This document shows positions 36,338 to 43,763 of a stretch of DNA of 64,000 nucleotides, one piece after another. A model generated the notes under the pieces. That model made no database searches. It was not told the DNA's origin and worked only from the letters and a program-made list of their open reading frames with translations. Source of the DNA: JAJKIV01 sp036274195. GTDB taxonomy: Bacteria > Gemmatimonadota > Gemmatimonadetes > Gemmatimonadales > Gemmatimonadaceae. Numbering within the stretch: position 1 is the first letter of the stretch; every line of letters begins with the position of its first letter. The stretch is from the NCBI GenBank assembly GCA_036274195.1, contig DASUGD010000209.1, forward strand, positions 22,793 to 86,792, read 5' to 3'. Made by a program: the position numbers and the translations under genes.

Positions 36338-37594
36338 ATGACCGGATCGTCGGTGACCAGCACCCCCGAAACGATCGTTGGACCGATGCGTGATGAGGCT
36401 ACCCTGGAAAGCCTCTTCCGCGCTCACTTCCCGGCGCTCTGCGCAGAAGCGAAGGGCCACTTGGGCGCGGAGGCTGCGTCGGCAGCGCCCAAGGTTGTCG
36501 AACAGGCCTTTCGACAGGCGTGGGAAGAGCGCGCGAGTATTGCGTCGGAAGCGGACCTGGCATCGTTCCTTCATGACGCCGTTCGTCGCGCATCCGCGCG
36601 CGAGCTGAGTCGTCGCGCCGGGGCGAGACATCTGAGCCACGGTGCCAAGGGAGGGTCGCACCACACCTCGACCGCGGAGCTCGATGTCGACACCGCTTGG
36701 CATCAGCTATCGCGACAGCTGCACCCCGAGGCCGTGCGTGCGGATGCGAAGGCGTACTCGGAGCAACTGCGGCATCACGCGGCGGAGCACGTTGGGGATC
36801 TCTCGAAGCCACGCTCGTGGAAGGTCCCGGTGCTCATCGGCGTCTTCGCCGCGGCCCTGGCAGGTGGCGCGATGTGGTACCTCACATCCCTCGGCGCCGA
36901 TCGCGCCGTGACTCGCGCGCTCGACTCGAGTGAGGCACGCACGCTCGTCGCGCAGCCGGGCCAGACGGCCAGGCTGACGCTGGACGATTCGACCCGCGTG
37001 ATGTTCGGCGCCGGCTCGAAGCTCACCATCCCGAAGGAATTCAACGTCCAGATCCGCGCGGTGAAGATCGAGGGCGCGGCGCGGTTCAGTGTCGCGTCGG
37101 GCAACAAGCTTCCCTTCGAGATTCGCGCGGGGAAGGCCGCGGTGATCGCGACCGGCACGACCATCACGGCCCGCGCGTATCCGAACGACCCGTTCACGAT
37201 CGTTCAGGTGGACAGCGGGACGGCGACCGTGCGCGTCGACAAGCAGGACCACCCGCTGACCGCGGGCCAGGCGCTCCTGATCGACAAGGACGGCAATACC
37301 AGAACGCCTAACGCCGACGAGCTGGCGCTCGGGACGGCCTGGACGAACCGACGGATCGCGATCTCCGGTCAGCTTCGCGACGTGGTGGCGGAGATGAACC
37401 GCTGGATCGGCACCGAGATCAAGGTGCCGGAGCTCAAGGCGCTCGACACGCCGGCCAAGGTCAACGCGCCGATGGATTCGATGCGGGTTGCCATCGGGCA
37501 AGTCGAGCAGAGCTCGGGCCTGGAGTTCGCGTACGAGGGCCCCAATCAGGTGATGGTGTTCCGTACGAAAAAGGCGGACGCAAAAAAGAAGTAG
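36338..37594 (+). CDS. Fusion of a sigma-70 region 2-like domain and a FecR-type anti-sigma domain
   Basis: About 418 residues. Residues about 18-95 resemble ECF sigma region 2 (LESLFRAHFPALCAEAKGHL, VVEQAFRQAWEERA, FLHDAVRRASARELSRR), but no region 4 helix-turn-helix follows. A transmembrane helix comes next (VLIGVFAAALAGGAMWYL, about 163-183), then a FecR domain outside (RLTLDDSTRVMFGAGSKL, FDVSSG-like ARFSVASGNKLPFEIRAG) and a secretin/TonB-short-like end (LRDVVAEMNRWIGTEI). ATG 36338 follows GGAGGTCGGC. A membrane signal transducer that has merged sigma-like and anti-sigma parts is inferred; the sigma-like part is probably not active alone. Confidence 0.75.
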   Translation: MTGSSVTSTPETIVGPMRDEATLESLFRAHFPALCAEAKGHLGAEAASAAPKVVEQAFRQAWEERASIASEADLASFLHDAVRRASARELSRRAGARHLSHGAKGGSHHTSTAELDVDTAWHQLSRQLHPEAVRADAKAYSEQLRHHAAEHVGDLSKPRSWKVPVLIGVFAAALAGGAMWYLTSLGADRAVTRALDSSEARTLVAQPGQTARLTLDDSTRVMFGAGSKLTIPKEFNVQIRAVKIEGAARFSVASGNKLPFEIRAGKAAVIATGTTITARAYPNDPFTIVQVDSGTATVRVDKQDHPLTAGQALLIDKDGNTRTPNADELALGTAWTNRRIAISGQLRDVVAEMNRWIGTEIKVPELKALDTPAKVNAPMDSMRVAIGQVEQSSGLEFAYEGPNQVMVFRTKKADAKKK

Positions 37595-37605
37595 CCGGGA
37601 TAAGA

Positions 37606-37745
37606 CGGTAGACGTCAGCGCACTGAAGCCGGCAGACGGCAGAAGGCAGGTTGCAGACGGCAGAGAGACAGCGCCAGGCATCGCGTTTTCATCTCTGCCT
37701 TCTGCCTACTGCCACCCGCCCGCTGCCGGCTTCAGTGCGCTGCCC
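37606..37745. repeat. GGCAGAC/GGCAGAA heptamer inverted repeat
   Basis: A perfect 19-bp outer stem (37617-37635 with 37723-37741, AGCGCACTGAAGCCGGCAG) encloses GGCAGAC, GGCAGAA, GGCAGGT, TGCAGAC, GGCAGAG units (37631-37665) and complementary CTGCCTT/CTGCCTA units (37695-37712). It lies between convergent genes and may terminate both. Confidence 0.8.
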
Positions 37746-37762
37746 ACCGTCGGCTAGTCCCC

Positions 37763-39571
37763 CTAAGACGACAGAGCGATCTCGCCTTCGCCGAGCCGCA
37801 CGGTCCGAAACTCCTCCGTCCGAAACTCCTGCGTCATCCCCTGAACACGGTTCGCGGCAACCTGCAGTGCCTGCGCGGTAGCCGACACTTCCTGCATCGA
37901 CCCTGAGCTTTGCTCGGCCGCCGCGGCGACCTCCTGCGCGGCGGCCGCGTGGCCCTCCGCAGCGGTGCGCACGCGCACCATGGCGGCGTCCACGTCGGCA
38001 ATGAGCTGACGGCTGGCCGACACCACTTCCTCGACCTGCGCCGTCGCATCGTCGACCGACGCGATCGCGCGCTCGATCCGATCGAGCGATGCCGAGGCAT
38101 TCTCGGCCACCTTGCGCGCGTCACGCATGCTCGCCGTCCCGGCGCCCACGGAGCCCACCGCGCGATCGATCCGGTCGCGAATGCGTCGCACACTATCGGC
38201 GACCTCCTCCGCCGCCTGGTGACTTTGGTCGGCGAGCAGCCGCACCTCTTCCGCCACCACGGCGAAGCCACGCCCGTACGCGCCGGCGCGCGCGGCCTCG
38301 ATCGCCGCGTTGAGGGCGAGCAGGTTCGTCTGCGATGCGATGCTGCCGATCAACGTCGCGAAGTTGTCGACAGCGGCCGTTGCTTCCTGCAGCTCGCGAA
38401 TCTCGGCCGCTGAGCCATCCGCCGCATGCGCCGCTGCCCGCAGTGTGGCGACGGCGTTCGCCAGCTCGGCACGCGCCTCGTTTGCGGTCGTGCGAATCTC
38501 GCCGCCCGCCGTACCTGTCGCTGCCGCCGCGGTTTCGATGGCCGTGCCGGCATCGCCGAGTCGACGCACGGCGTCCGCCGCCGACCCCAGGGCATCGAGC
38601 TGCGCCGACGCACCCTGCGCGATCTCGGCGATGCCGCGAGTCATGTGACTCGCCGCGTCGGAGACACTCGTTGCGTTCGCCGCGAGCTGGTTGGCCGCGA
38701 CCGAGACCTGCTCGGACTCGAGCTGCACGTGCGCCACGAGCGCGCCGAGTCGTTCGCGGGCGCGACGGAGTGCCACGGCGAGCTTCGCGAACTCGTCGGC
38801 CTCCTTCCGCTCGTCGAACGCGAGACGCAGGTCGCCATCCCCCATCGCCTCCATGTCCACGGCGAAGGCAGCGAGCGGGCGTGTCACCGCGCGCGATGTG
38901 CCGATGCCGAAGATGATCGCGACGCCGACCGCCGCGACGCCCAGGATGAGCACGAGCAGCTCGTCGCGGCGGACGCGCGTGGCGAGCGCGTTCGCTATCT
39001 CGCTGCGGCGAGCGACGGAGCCGGCGCGGAACTGCTCGAGCGCCTTGTCCATTTCCTCGACGTCGTCGAACGCGGCGCGGATGCGCGGAGCCGCATCGGC
39101 AGTCTGGCCGATGCGGCGAAACGCCTGGGCCACGGAAATGCGGACCTCCACCGTGCTCTGAAGGTTGCCGACCTCCTCGAGCCGCGCGCGCTGCGCCGCC
39201 GTGAGGGTCTTCACCTTCGCGGCGTCGCCTCGAGCGGCTTCTGCGCGTGCCATCATCGCATCCCATCGGTCATGGTCCGCCGAGGCACCGCTCTCGAGGT
39301 ACTGCATGCCGGCGGCGATCTCGCGGAGCGCGGCGGTGATCACGCGCTGCGATCCGTCGAATTCCTCCTCGAGAGACGCGAGCGCCTCGGCATTCCCCGA
39401 GTTGCCCGCGCGAAGGGCGCTCACGGCGACGGCCGCAATCGTCGCGACCAGCAGGACGGTGACGCCGAAGCCTAACGTGAGCCGCCCGCGAATCGTACGA
39501 AGGGCGCGTGGCCGAAGTCGCCCGATGACCTGCGCCGCGGCCTGGCGAAGCTGCGACGTGTGGATCTTCAT
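37763..39571 (-). CDS. Methyl-accepting chemotaxis protein
   Basis: 602 residues. TM1 is at about 31-52 (TLGFGVTVLLVATIAAVAVS), a helical sensor domain of about 150 residues follows, TM2 is near 203-222, then HAMP and a long signalling coiled coil. The hairpin tip (SQTNLLALNAAIEAARAGAY, then GRGFAVVAEEVR) is canonical and contacts CheA/CheW. The end has two TEEFRT repeats but no NWETF-like CheR tether. Its start overlaps the stop of the substrate-binding lipoprotein gene (ATGA), which suggests that it senses through that binding protein. No other che genes are in the window. Confidence 0.92.
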   Translation of the reverse strand: MKIHTSQLRQAAAQVIGRLRPRALRTIRGRLTLGFGVTVLLVATIAAVAVSALRAGNSGNAEALASLEEEFDGSQRVITAALREIAAGMQYLESGASADHDRWDAMMARAEAARGDAAKVKTLTAAQRARLEEVGNLQSTVEVRISVAQAFRRIGQTADAAPRIRAAFDDVEEMDKALEQFRAGSVARRSEIANALATRVRRDELLVLILGVAAVGVAIIFGIGTSRAVTRPLAAFAVDMEAMGDGDLRLAFDERKEADEFAKLAVALRRARERLGALVAHVQLESEQVSVAANQLAANATSVSDAASHMTRGIAEIAQGASAQLDALGSAADAVRRLGDAGTAIETAAAATGTAGGEIRTTANEARAELANAVATLRAAAHAADGSAAEIRELQEATAAVDNFATLIGSIASQTNLLALNAAIEAARAGAYGRGFAVVAEEVRLLADQSHQAAEEVADSVRRIRDRIDRAVGSVGAGTASMRDARKVAENASASLDRIERAIASVDDATAQVEEVVSASRQLIADVDAAMVRVRTAAEGHAAAAQEVAAAAEQSSGSMQEVSATAQALQVAANRVQGMTQEFRTEEFRTVRLGEGEIALSS

Positions 39572-40707
39572 TTGCCCACCGTCGCGATGACGATGGGCTT
39601 GTCGACGACATCGTGCTGCTGGTCGAACGCGATGCGACCCGTGACCCCGCTCGCGGCATCCCGCGAGCTTCCAATGGAGGCGAGATAGTCCCGGACGCCC
39701 GCTCGCGTCGTGCCGCCCTCGAGCGCCGCGCGACCGATCAGCATCGTCGCATCGTACGCGAGCGCCGAGCGCTGCTCGGGCATCACGCCGTATTTTCGCG
39801 TGAACGCGGCGACGAATGCTTTTGCCGTGGGCGACTCTGCGCGCGACGCCTGAAAGAAGGCCACGTAGCGCACCCCGGCGAACTCCCGCGCCTGAGCCTC
39901 GAGCTCCGATATGGCGTCGCCGCCGAGGATTGGTGTTTCGGCGTTGATCGCGCGGAGCGAACGCACGAAGCCGGCGAGGTCGGCTGGCGAGCCCGGAAAG
40001 AGCACGATCTGCGGGCTGGTGAGCTTGATGATGCCGGCGTACGCCCGCCAGTCGTTCATGTCGGCGAAGTGCGGGTTCTTCTCCAGAACGATGCCCCCGC
40101 CCGCGGTGAACACTTCGGTGAACGCGGCGCTCCAGCCGCGCCCGTACGAATCGTTCCGGTACATGATGGACGCGCGCTTGAGGCCTAACGAATCCAGCAC
40201 GTAGCGCGCTGCCGCCCGGCTCGAGGCGGCGTCACTCGGGCAGACCCGGAAGAGCCACGAGCTCAGGCCCGTGAGCGCCATGCTGGTCGATGTGGGTGAG
40301 ACGGCGGCGAGGGCGTGCCGGCCGCCACCGTCCTCGTCGGAGTAGATCGGCGCGGCCTCGCGGCTGCTTCGGCTGTCGGCCGGCCCCACCACGGCCACGA
40401 CGGAAGGGTCGTCGCGAAACGCGGCGGCAATCTCCACGGCGCCGGTCGCCCGCTCTGGCGGCTTCGCGAGCTCGAAACGGCGTCCACCCTCGGCGTTCAG
40501 CTGGTCGATGGCCAACTCGGCTCCCCGAAGCACGGTCTGCATGTTCGGGCGCTTGAGATCGGCGGCGATGCCGATGCGGATCGTGTCGCCGTCGCGTCCC
40601 CTCGGGGCACACCCTGAGCCCACGACTGTGCCGAGACCGAGCGCCGCGATCATTGCGCGACCGGAGCGTGTGCTTGGGATGGCAAGGAATGCCGTGCGGG
40701 GCCTCAT
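39568..40707 (-). CDS. Periplasmic substrate-binding lipoprotein (branched-chain amino acid/amide type)
   Basis: Type I periplasmic binding fold of the LivJ/AmiC class, about 379 residues. Signal with a probable lipobox (VVGSGC). Motifs include IRIGIAADLKRPNMQTVLRG, VVAVVGPADSRSSREAAPIY, ASIMYRNDSYGRGW and ILGGDAISE. No LivFGHM-like transporter genes are nearby; instead the chemoreceptor gene is translationally coupled to it. A role in ligand presentation to the receptor is inferred. Starts at GTG 40758 or ATG 40653 are also possible; the former overlaps a repeat. Ligand unknown. Confidence 0.85.
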   Translation of the reverse strand: MRPRTAFLAIPSTRSGRAMIAALGLGTVVGSGCAPRGRDGDTIRIGIAADLKRPNMQTVLRGAELAIDQLNAEGGRRFELAKPPERATGAVEIAAAFRDDPSVVAVVGPADSRSSREAAPIYSDEDGGGRHALAAVSPTSTSMALTGLSSWLFRVCPSDAASSRAAARYVLDSLGLKRASIMYRNDSYGRGWSAAFTEVFTAGGGIVLEKNPHFADMNDWRAYAGIIKLTSPQIVLFPGSPADLAGFVRSLRAINAETPILGGDAISELEAQAREFAGVRYVAFFQASRAESPTAKAFVAAFTRKYGVMPEQRSALAYDATMLIGRAALEGGTTRAGVRDYLASIGSSRDAASGVTGRIAFDQQHDVVDKPIVIATVGK

Positions 40708-40756
40708 GCCTTCGAGGACGAAGTGCCCGAACGTCGGGAAACGTGAGCGTGCTCTC

Positions 40757-40974
40757 ACATGGACTGGCGACTGGCGACTGGCGACTGCCGGGGACGGGGG
40801 ACGGACCGGGAAACGGGAAACGGAAAGAGCGCGTCATTCCGAGCGCAGCGCCGCAGGTGCGGAGGCGAGGAATCGCCGTCCTCCCGGGAGAGGGCCTCGG
40901 TTCCCAGTTCCCAGTTCCCCGTTCCCCGTTCCCCGTTCCCAGTTCCCAGTCCCCAGTCGGACTCGCTTTACTTC
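40757..40974. repeat. Type B composite repeat, inverted copy
   Basis: Left arm GACTGGC units (40757-40788), then GGGGGAC, GGGAAAC units; core TCATTCCGAGCGCAGCGCCG to GGAGGCGAGGAATCGCC (40821-40900); right arm GTTCCCA/GTTCCCC units to 40974. It is the reverse complement, block for block, of 27325-27559. It separates the divergent binding-protein and hrpB genes and extends the open frame of hrpB upstream. Confidence 0.85.
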
Positions 40975-40977
40975 GGG

Positions 40978-43524
40978 GTGCCCTCCTCCCCGCTCCCCAT
41001 CCATGCCGTTCTCCCCGATCTCGCCGCCGCGTTAGGCCGCGGCACGAGCGCGGTGCTGCAGGCGCCACCCGGCGCCGGGAAGACCACCGGCGTGCCACCC
41101 GCACTGCTCGATGCGCCATGGCTCACGGGGAAGAAGATCATGATGCTGGAGCCGAGGCGGCTCGCCGCCCGCGCGGCCGCCCGGCGGATGTCTCAACTGC
41201 TCGGCCAGGGCGTCGGCGGGACCGCCGGCTTCCGCGTGCGCGGAGAAACGCGCGTGAGCGGCCTGACGCGTATCGAGGTCGTCACCGAGGGCATCCTCAC
41301 GCGGATGCTGCAGAGCGACCCGTCGCTCGACGACGTCGGGCTCGTGATCTTCGACGAATTTCACGAGCGCAGTCTGGACGCCGACCTCGCGCTGGCGCTC
41401 ACGCTCGAGACGCGGGATGTGCTTCGGCCCGACCTGCGCGTGCTCGTCATGTCGGCCACGCTCGACGGTGCGAGCGTCGCGCGCTTGCTCGGGGATGCGC
41501 CGGTGATCACGAGTGAGGGGCGCGCGTATCCGGTGGAGACCCGCTACGTGGAGCGTCGAACCGACGCGCGGGTGGAAGATGGCGTCGCCTCGGCGGTCAG
41601 GCGCGCGCTTGCGGACGACGAGGGCGACGTGCTCGTCTTTCTCCCCGGCGCTGCCGAGATCCGCCGCGTATACGATCTCCTCGCAGGCGGTGAGCTTCCG
41701 CCGCGCACGCACATCCGTCCGTTGCATGGCACGCTGTCGCCGGCGGAGCAGGACGACGCGATTCTCCCGAGCCCCGCCGGCGAGCGGAAGGTGGTGCTCG
41801 CGACGTCGATTGCCGAGACGAGCCTGACGATCGAGGGGGTGCGCGTCGTGATCGACAGCGGGCTGTCACGCGTGCCGCGCTTCTCGCCGCGCACGGGCAT
41901 GACGAGCCTCGCGACCGTGCGCGTGTCGCGAGCGTCGGCCGACCAGCGGCGCGGCCGCGCCGGGCGCGTGGCGCCCGGTGTGTGCTATCGACTCTGGGCG
42001 GAGCACGAACAGCACCATCTCGTCGCGCACGCCTCGCCCGAGATTCTGGAGGCGGACCTCGCACCGCTCGCACTCGAGCTCGCGGCGTTTGGCGTCGGCG
42101 ATCCCGCCACGCTTCGCTGGCTCGACGAGCCGCCCTCCGCAGCCTATGCGCAGGCCCGCGAGCTCCTGGTGGAGCTCGGGGCGCTGGAGTCGGCCGGCGG
42201 ATCGGCGGCCGGTGGCCGCGTAACCTCGCGCGGCCGTCGGATGGCGGGGCTGCCGCTGCACCCGCGCCTTGCCCGCATGGTCGTGGAGGCCGAGTCGTTA
42301 GGTGCCCTGCCGCTCGCCTGCGACCTTGCGGCGCTGTCGAGCGAGCGCGACCCGATTCGCGGAGACGCCGCCAACCCGCCGGATGCCGACATCGAGTCGC
42401 GGCTCGCGCTGGTTCGTCAGCGTGCGCATAGCCTTCCGCCGGGCCAGAGGGCGAGCGGCGACATCCTGCGCCGAATCCGTGCCGAATCCGCCCGCCTGCG
42501 ATCGGCGTTAGGTGGGCAGCGCGTGCAGGAGTCCGAGCGCGCGGACGGCGCGCACGACACGTCGGCTGCGGGCCTCCTGCTCGCGTTCGCCTACCCCGAT
42601 CGCATTGGGCAGCTGCGCACGCCGCGCTCGGGTCGTTTCCTCCTGCGCAACGGAAACGGAGCGGCCCTCTCCGGTCCACAGTCGCTCTCCGACTCCGCCT
42701 ACATCGTCGCCGCCGAGCTCGATGGCCGCCGGCCCGAGAGCCGGATCTTCCTCGCCGCCCGCGTCGAGCTCGCGGAGCTCGAGCGCCATCTCGCGGACCA
42801 GATCACGCTCGACCAGGAGATCACGTGGGATGCGCGAGAGCGCGCCGTCGTCGCTCGCGAGCGGGAACGCCTTGGCGCGATCGTGCTGGCCGAACGCCCG
42901 TTGCGGCACCCGGATCCGGACGTGGTGAGCGCGGTTCTGCTCGACGGAATCCGACAGACTGGCGTGGACGCGCTGCCCTGGACCGACAGTGCTCGAGCGC
43001 TGCGGAAGCGTCTGGCCTTCTTGCATCGCGTGGACCCGTCCTGGCCGGATGTCTCCGACGCCACGCTGCACGAAACGTTAGGCACCTGGCTCGGCCCCTA
43101 TCTCGGGGGCGCGCGCTCGTTGGCTGACCTCGCGCGCGTGGACCTCGCGGGCGCCCTGCTCGCGACGCTGCCGTGGGAGCGGCGTGCCGCGATCGACGAG
43201 CTGGCCCCGACGCACATCGTCGTGCCGAGCGGCAGCCGACTCCCGATCGACTACGGCGACCCGTCGGCGCCGGTGCTCGCGGTGCGGCTGCAGGAGATGT
43301 TCGGCCTGGCGGACACGCCGCGCATCGCGCAGGGGGCGGTGCCGTTGACGGTGCACCTCCTCTCGCCCGCACACCGGCCGGTGCAGGTCACGCGGGATCT
43401 CGCGGGCTTCTGGCGCACGTCGTACTTCGACGTGCGGAAGGAGATGCGCGGGCGTTACCCCAAACACTACTGGCCAGACGATCCCATGCAGGCTGAGCCG
43501 ACAAGGAAGGCAAAGCCGAGATAG
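40978..43524 (+). CDS. hrpB: ATP-dependent RNA helicase HrpB
   Basis: DEAH-family helicase, about 848 residues, matching HrpB in length and layout. Motif I is APPGAGKTTGVP near residue 30, motif II DEFHERSLDADL (DEFH instead of DEAH) near 122, motif III SATLDG, motif VI QRRGRAGRVAPG near 324, and the HrpB C-terminal domain ends in RGRYPKHYWPDDP. Its cellular role in other bacteria is poorly defined. The open frame reaches 40759, but the first 73 codons are translated type B repeat, so GTG 40978 is chosen; the ribosome site is weak. Appears monocistronic. Confidence 0.92.
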   Translation: MPSSPLPIHAVLPDLAAALGRGTSAVLQAPPGAGKTTGVPPALLDAPWLTGKKIMMLEPRRLAARAAARRMSQLLGQGVGGTAGFRVRGETRVSGLTRIEVVTEGILTRMLQSDPSLDDVGLVIFDEFHERSLDADLALALTLETRDVLRPDLRVLVMSATLDGASVARLLGDAPVITSEGRAYPVETRYVERRTDARVEDGVASAVRRALADDEGDVLVFLPGAAEIRRVYDLLAGGELPPRTHIRPLHGTLSPAEQDDAILPSPAGERKVVLATSIAETSLTIEGVRVVIDSGLSRVPRFSPRTGMTSLATVRVSRASADQRRGRAGRVAPGVCYRLWAEHEQHHLVAHASPEILEADLAPLALELAAFGVGDPATLRWLDEPPSAAYAQARELLVELGALESAGGSAAGGRVTSRGRRMAGLPLHPRLARMVVEAESLGALPLACDLAALSSERDPIRGDAANPPDADIESRLALVRQRAHSLPPGQRASGDILRRIRAESARLRSALGGQRVQESERADGAHDTSAAGLLLAFAYPDRIGQLRTPRSGRFLLRNGNGAALSGPQSLSDSAYIVAAELDGRRPESRIFLAARVELAELERHLADQITLDQEITWDARERAVVARERERLGAIVLAERPLRHPDPDVVSAVLLDGIRQTGVDALPWTDSARALRKRLAFLHRVDPSWPDVSDATLHETLGTWLGPYLGGARSLADLARVDLAGALLATLPWERRAAIDELAPTHIVVPSGSRLPIDYGDPSAPVLAVRLQEMFGLADTPRIAQGAVPLTVHLLSPAHRPVQVTRDLAGFWRTSYFDVRKEMRGRYPKHYWPDDPMQAEPTRKAKPR

Positions 43525-43690
43525 CGGCGAGCTGCGTGCTGCGTGCGGCTGCTGGGCTGGTAGCCGACGGCTGCGCGCTACTGCCGCGTGCTACGAGCTG
43601 CTGCTATTCGCCCAACGAGCCCGATTCCGGAGTCTTGAGTCGGGAGTCGTTGGTGCTGAGTCGCCAGTCGCCAGTCGCCAGCCTTTGTAG
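43525..43690. repeat. Degenerate heptamer tracts after hrpB
   Basis: GCTGCGT/GCTGCGT/GCGGCTGCTGGGCTG units just after the hrpB stop and GAGTCGG/GAGTCGT/GAGTCGC/CAGTCGCCAGTCGCC units at about 43637-43682. They are not arranged as matched arms here. The rest of the gap to 43763 shows nothing else I can name except a short AT-rich block near 43685. Confidence 0.55.
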
Positions 43691-43763
43691 GAAATCTGCA
43701 AAGGCACCCGCGTCCCGTCCCACGAACGTTGTCGCGCGACGGGCAACGTCATAACGTCGCACC

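Noticed and set aside
40759..40977. N-terminal extension of HrpB by 73 codons
   Set aside because: The codons are translated repeat (RATGD, FPVPRSP, FRAQRRRCGGEE-type peptides found wherever the type B repeat is read). HrpB begins near the Walker A region.
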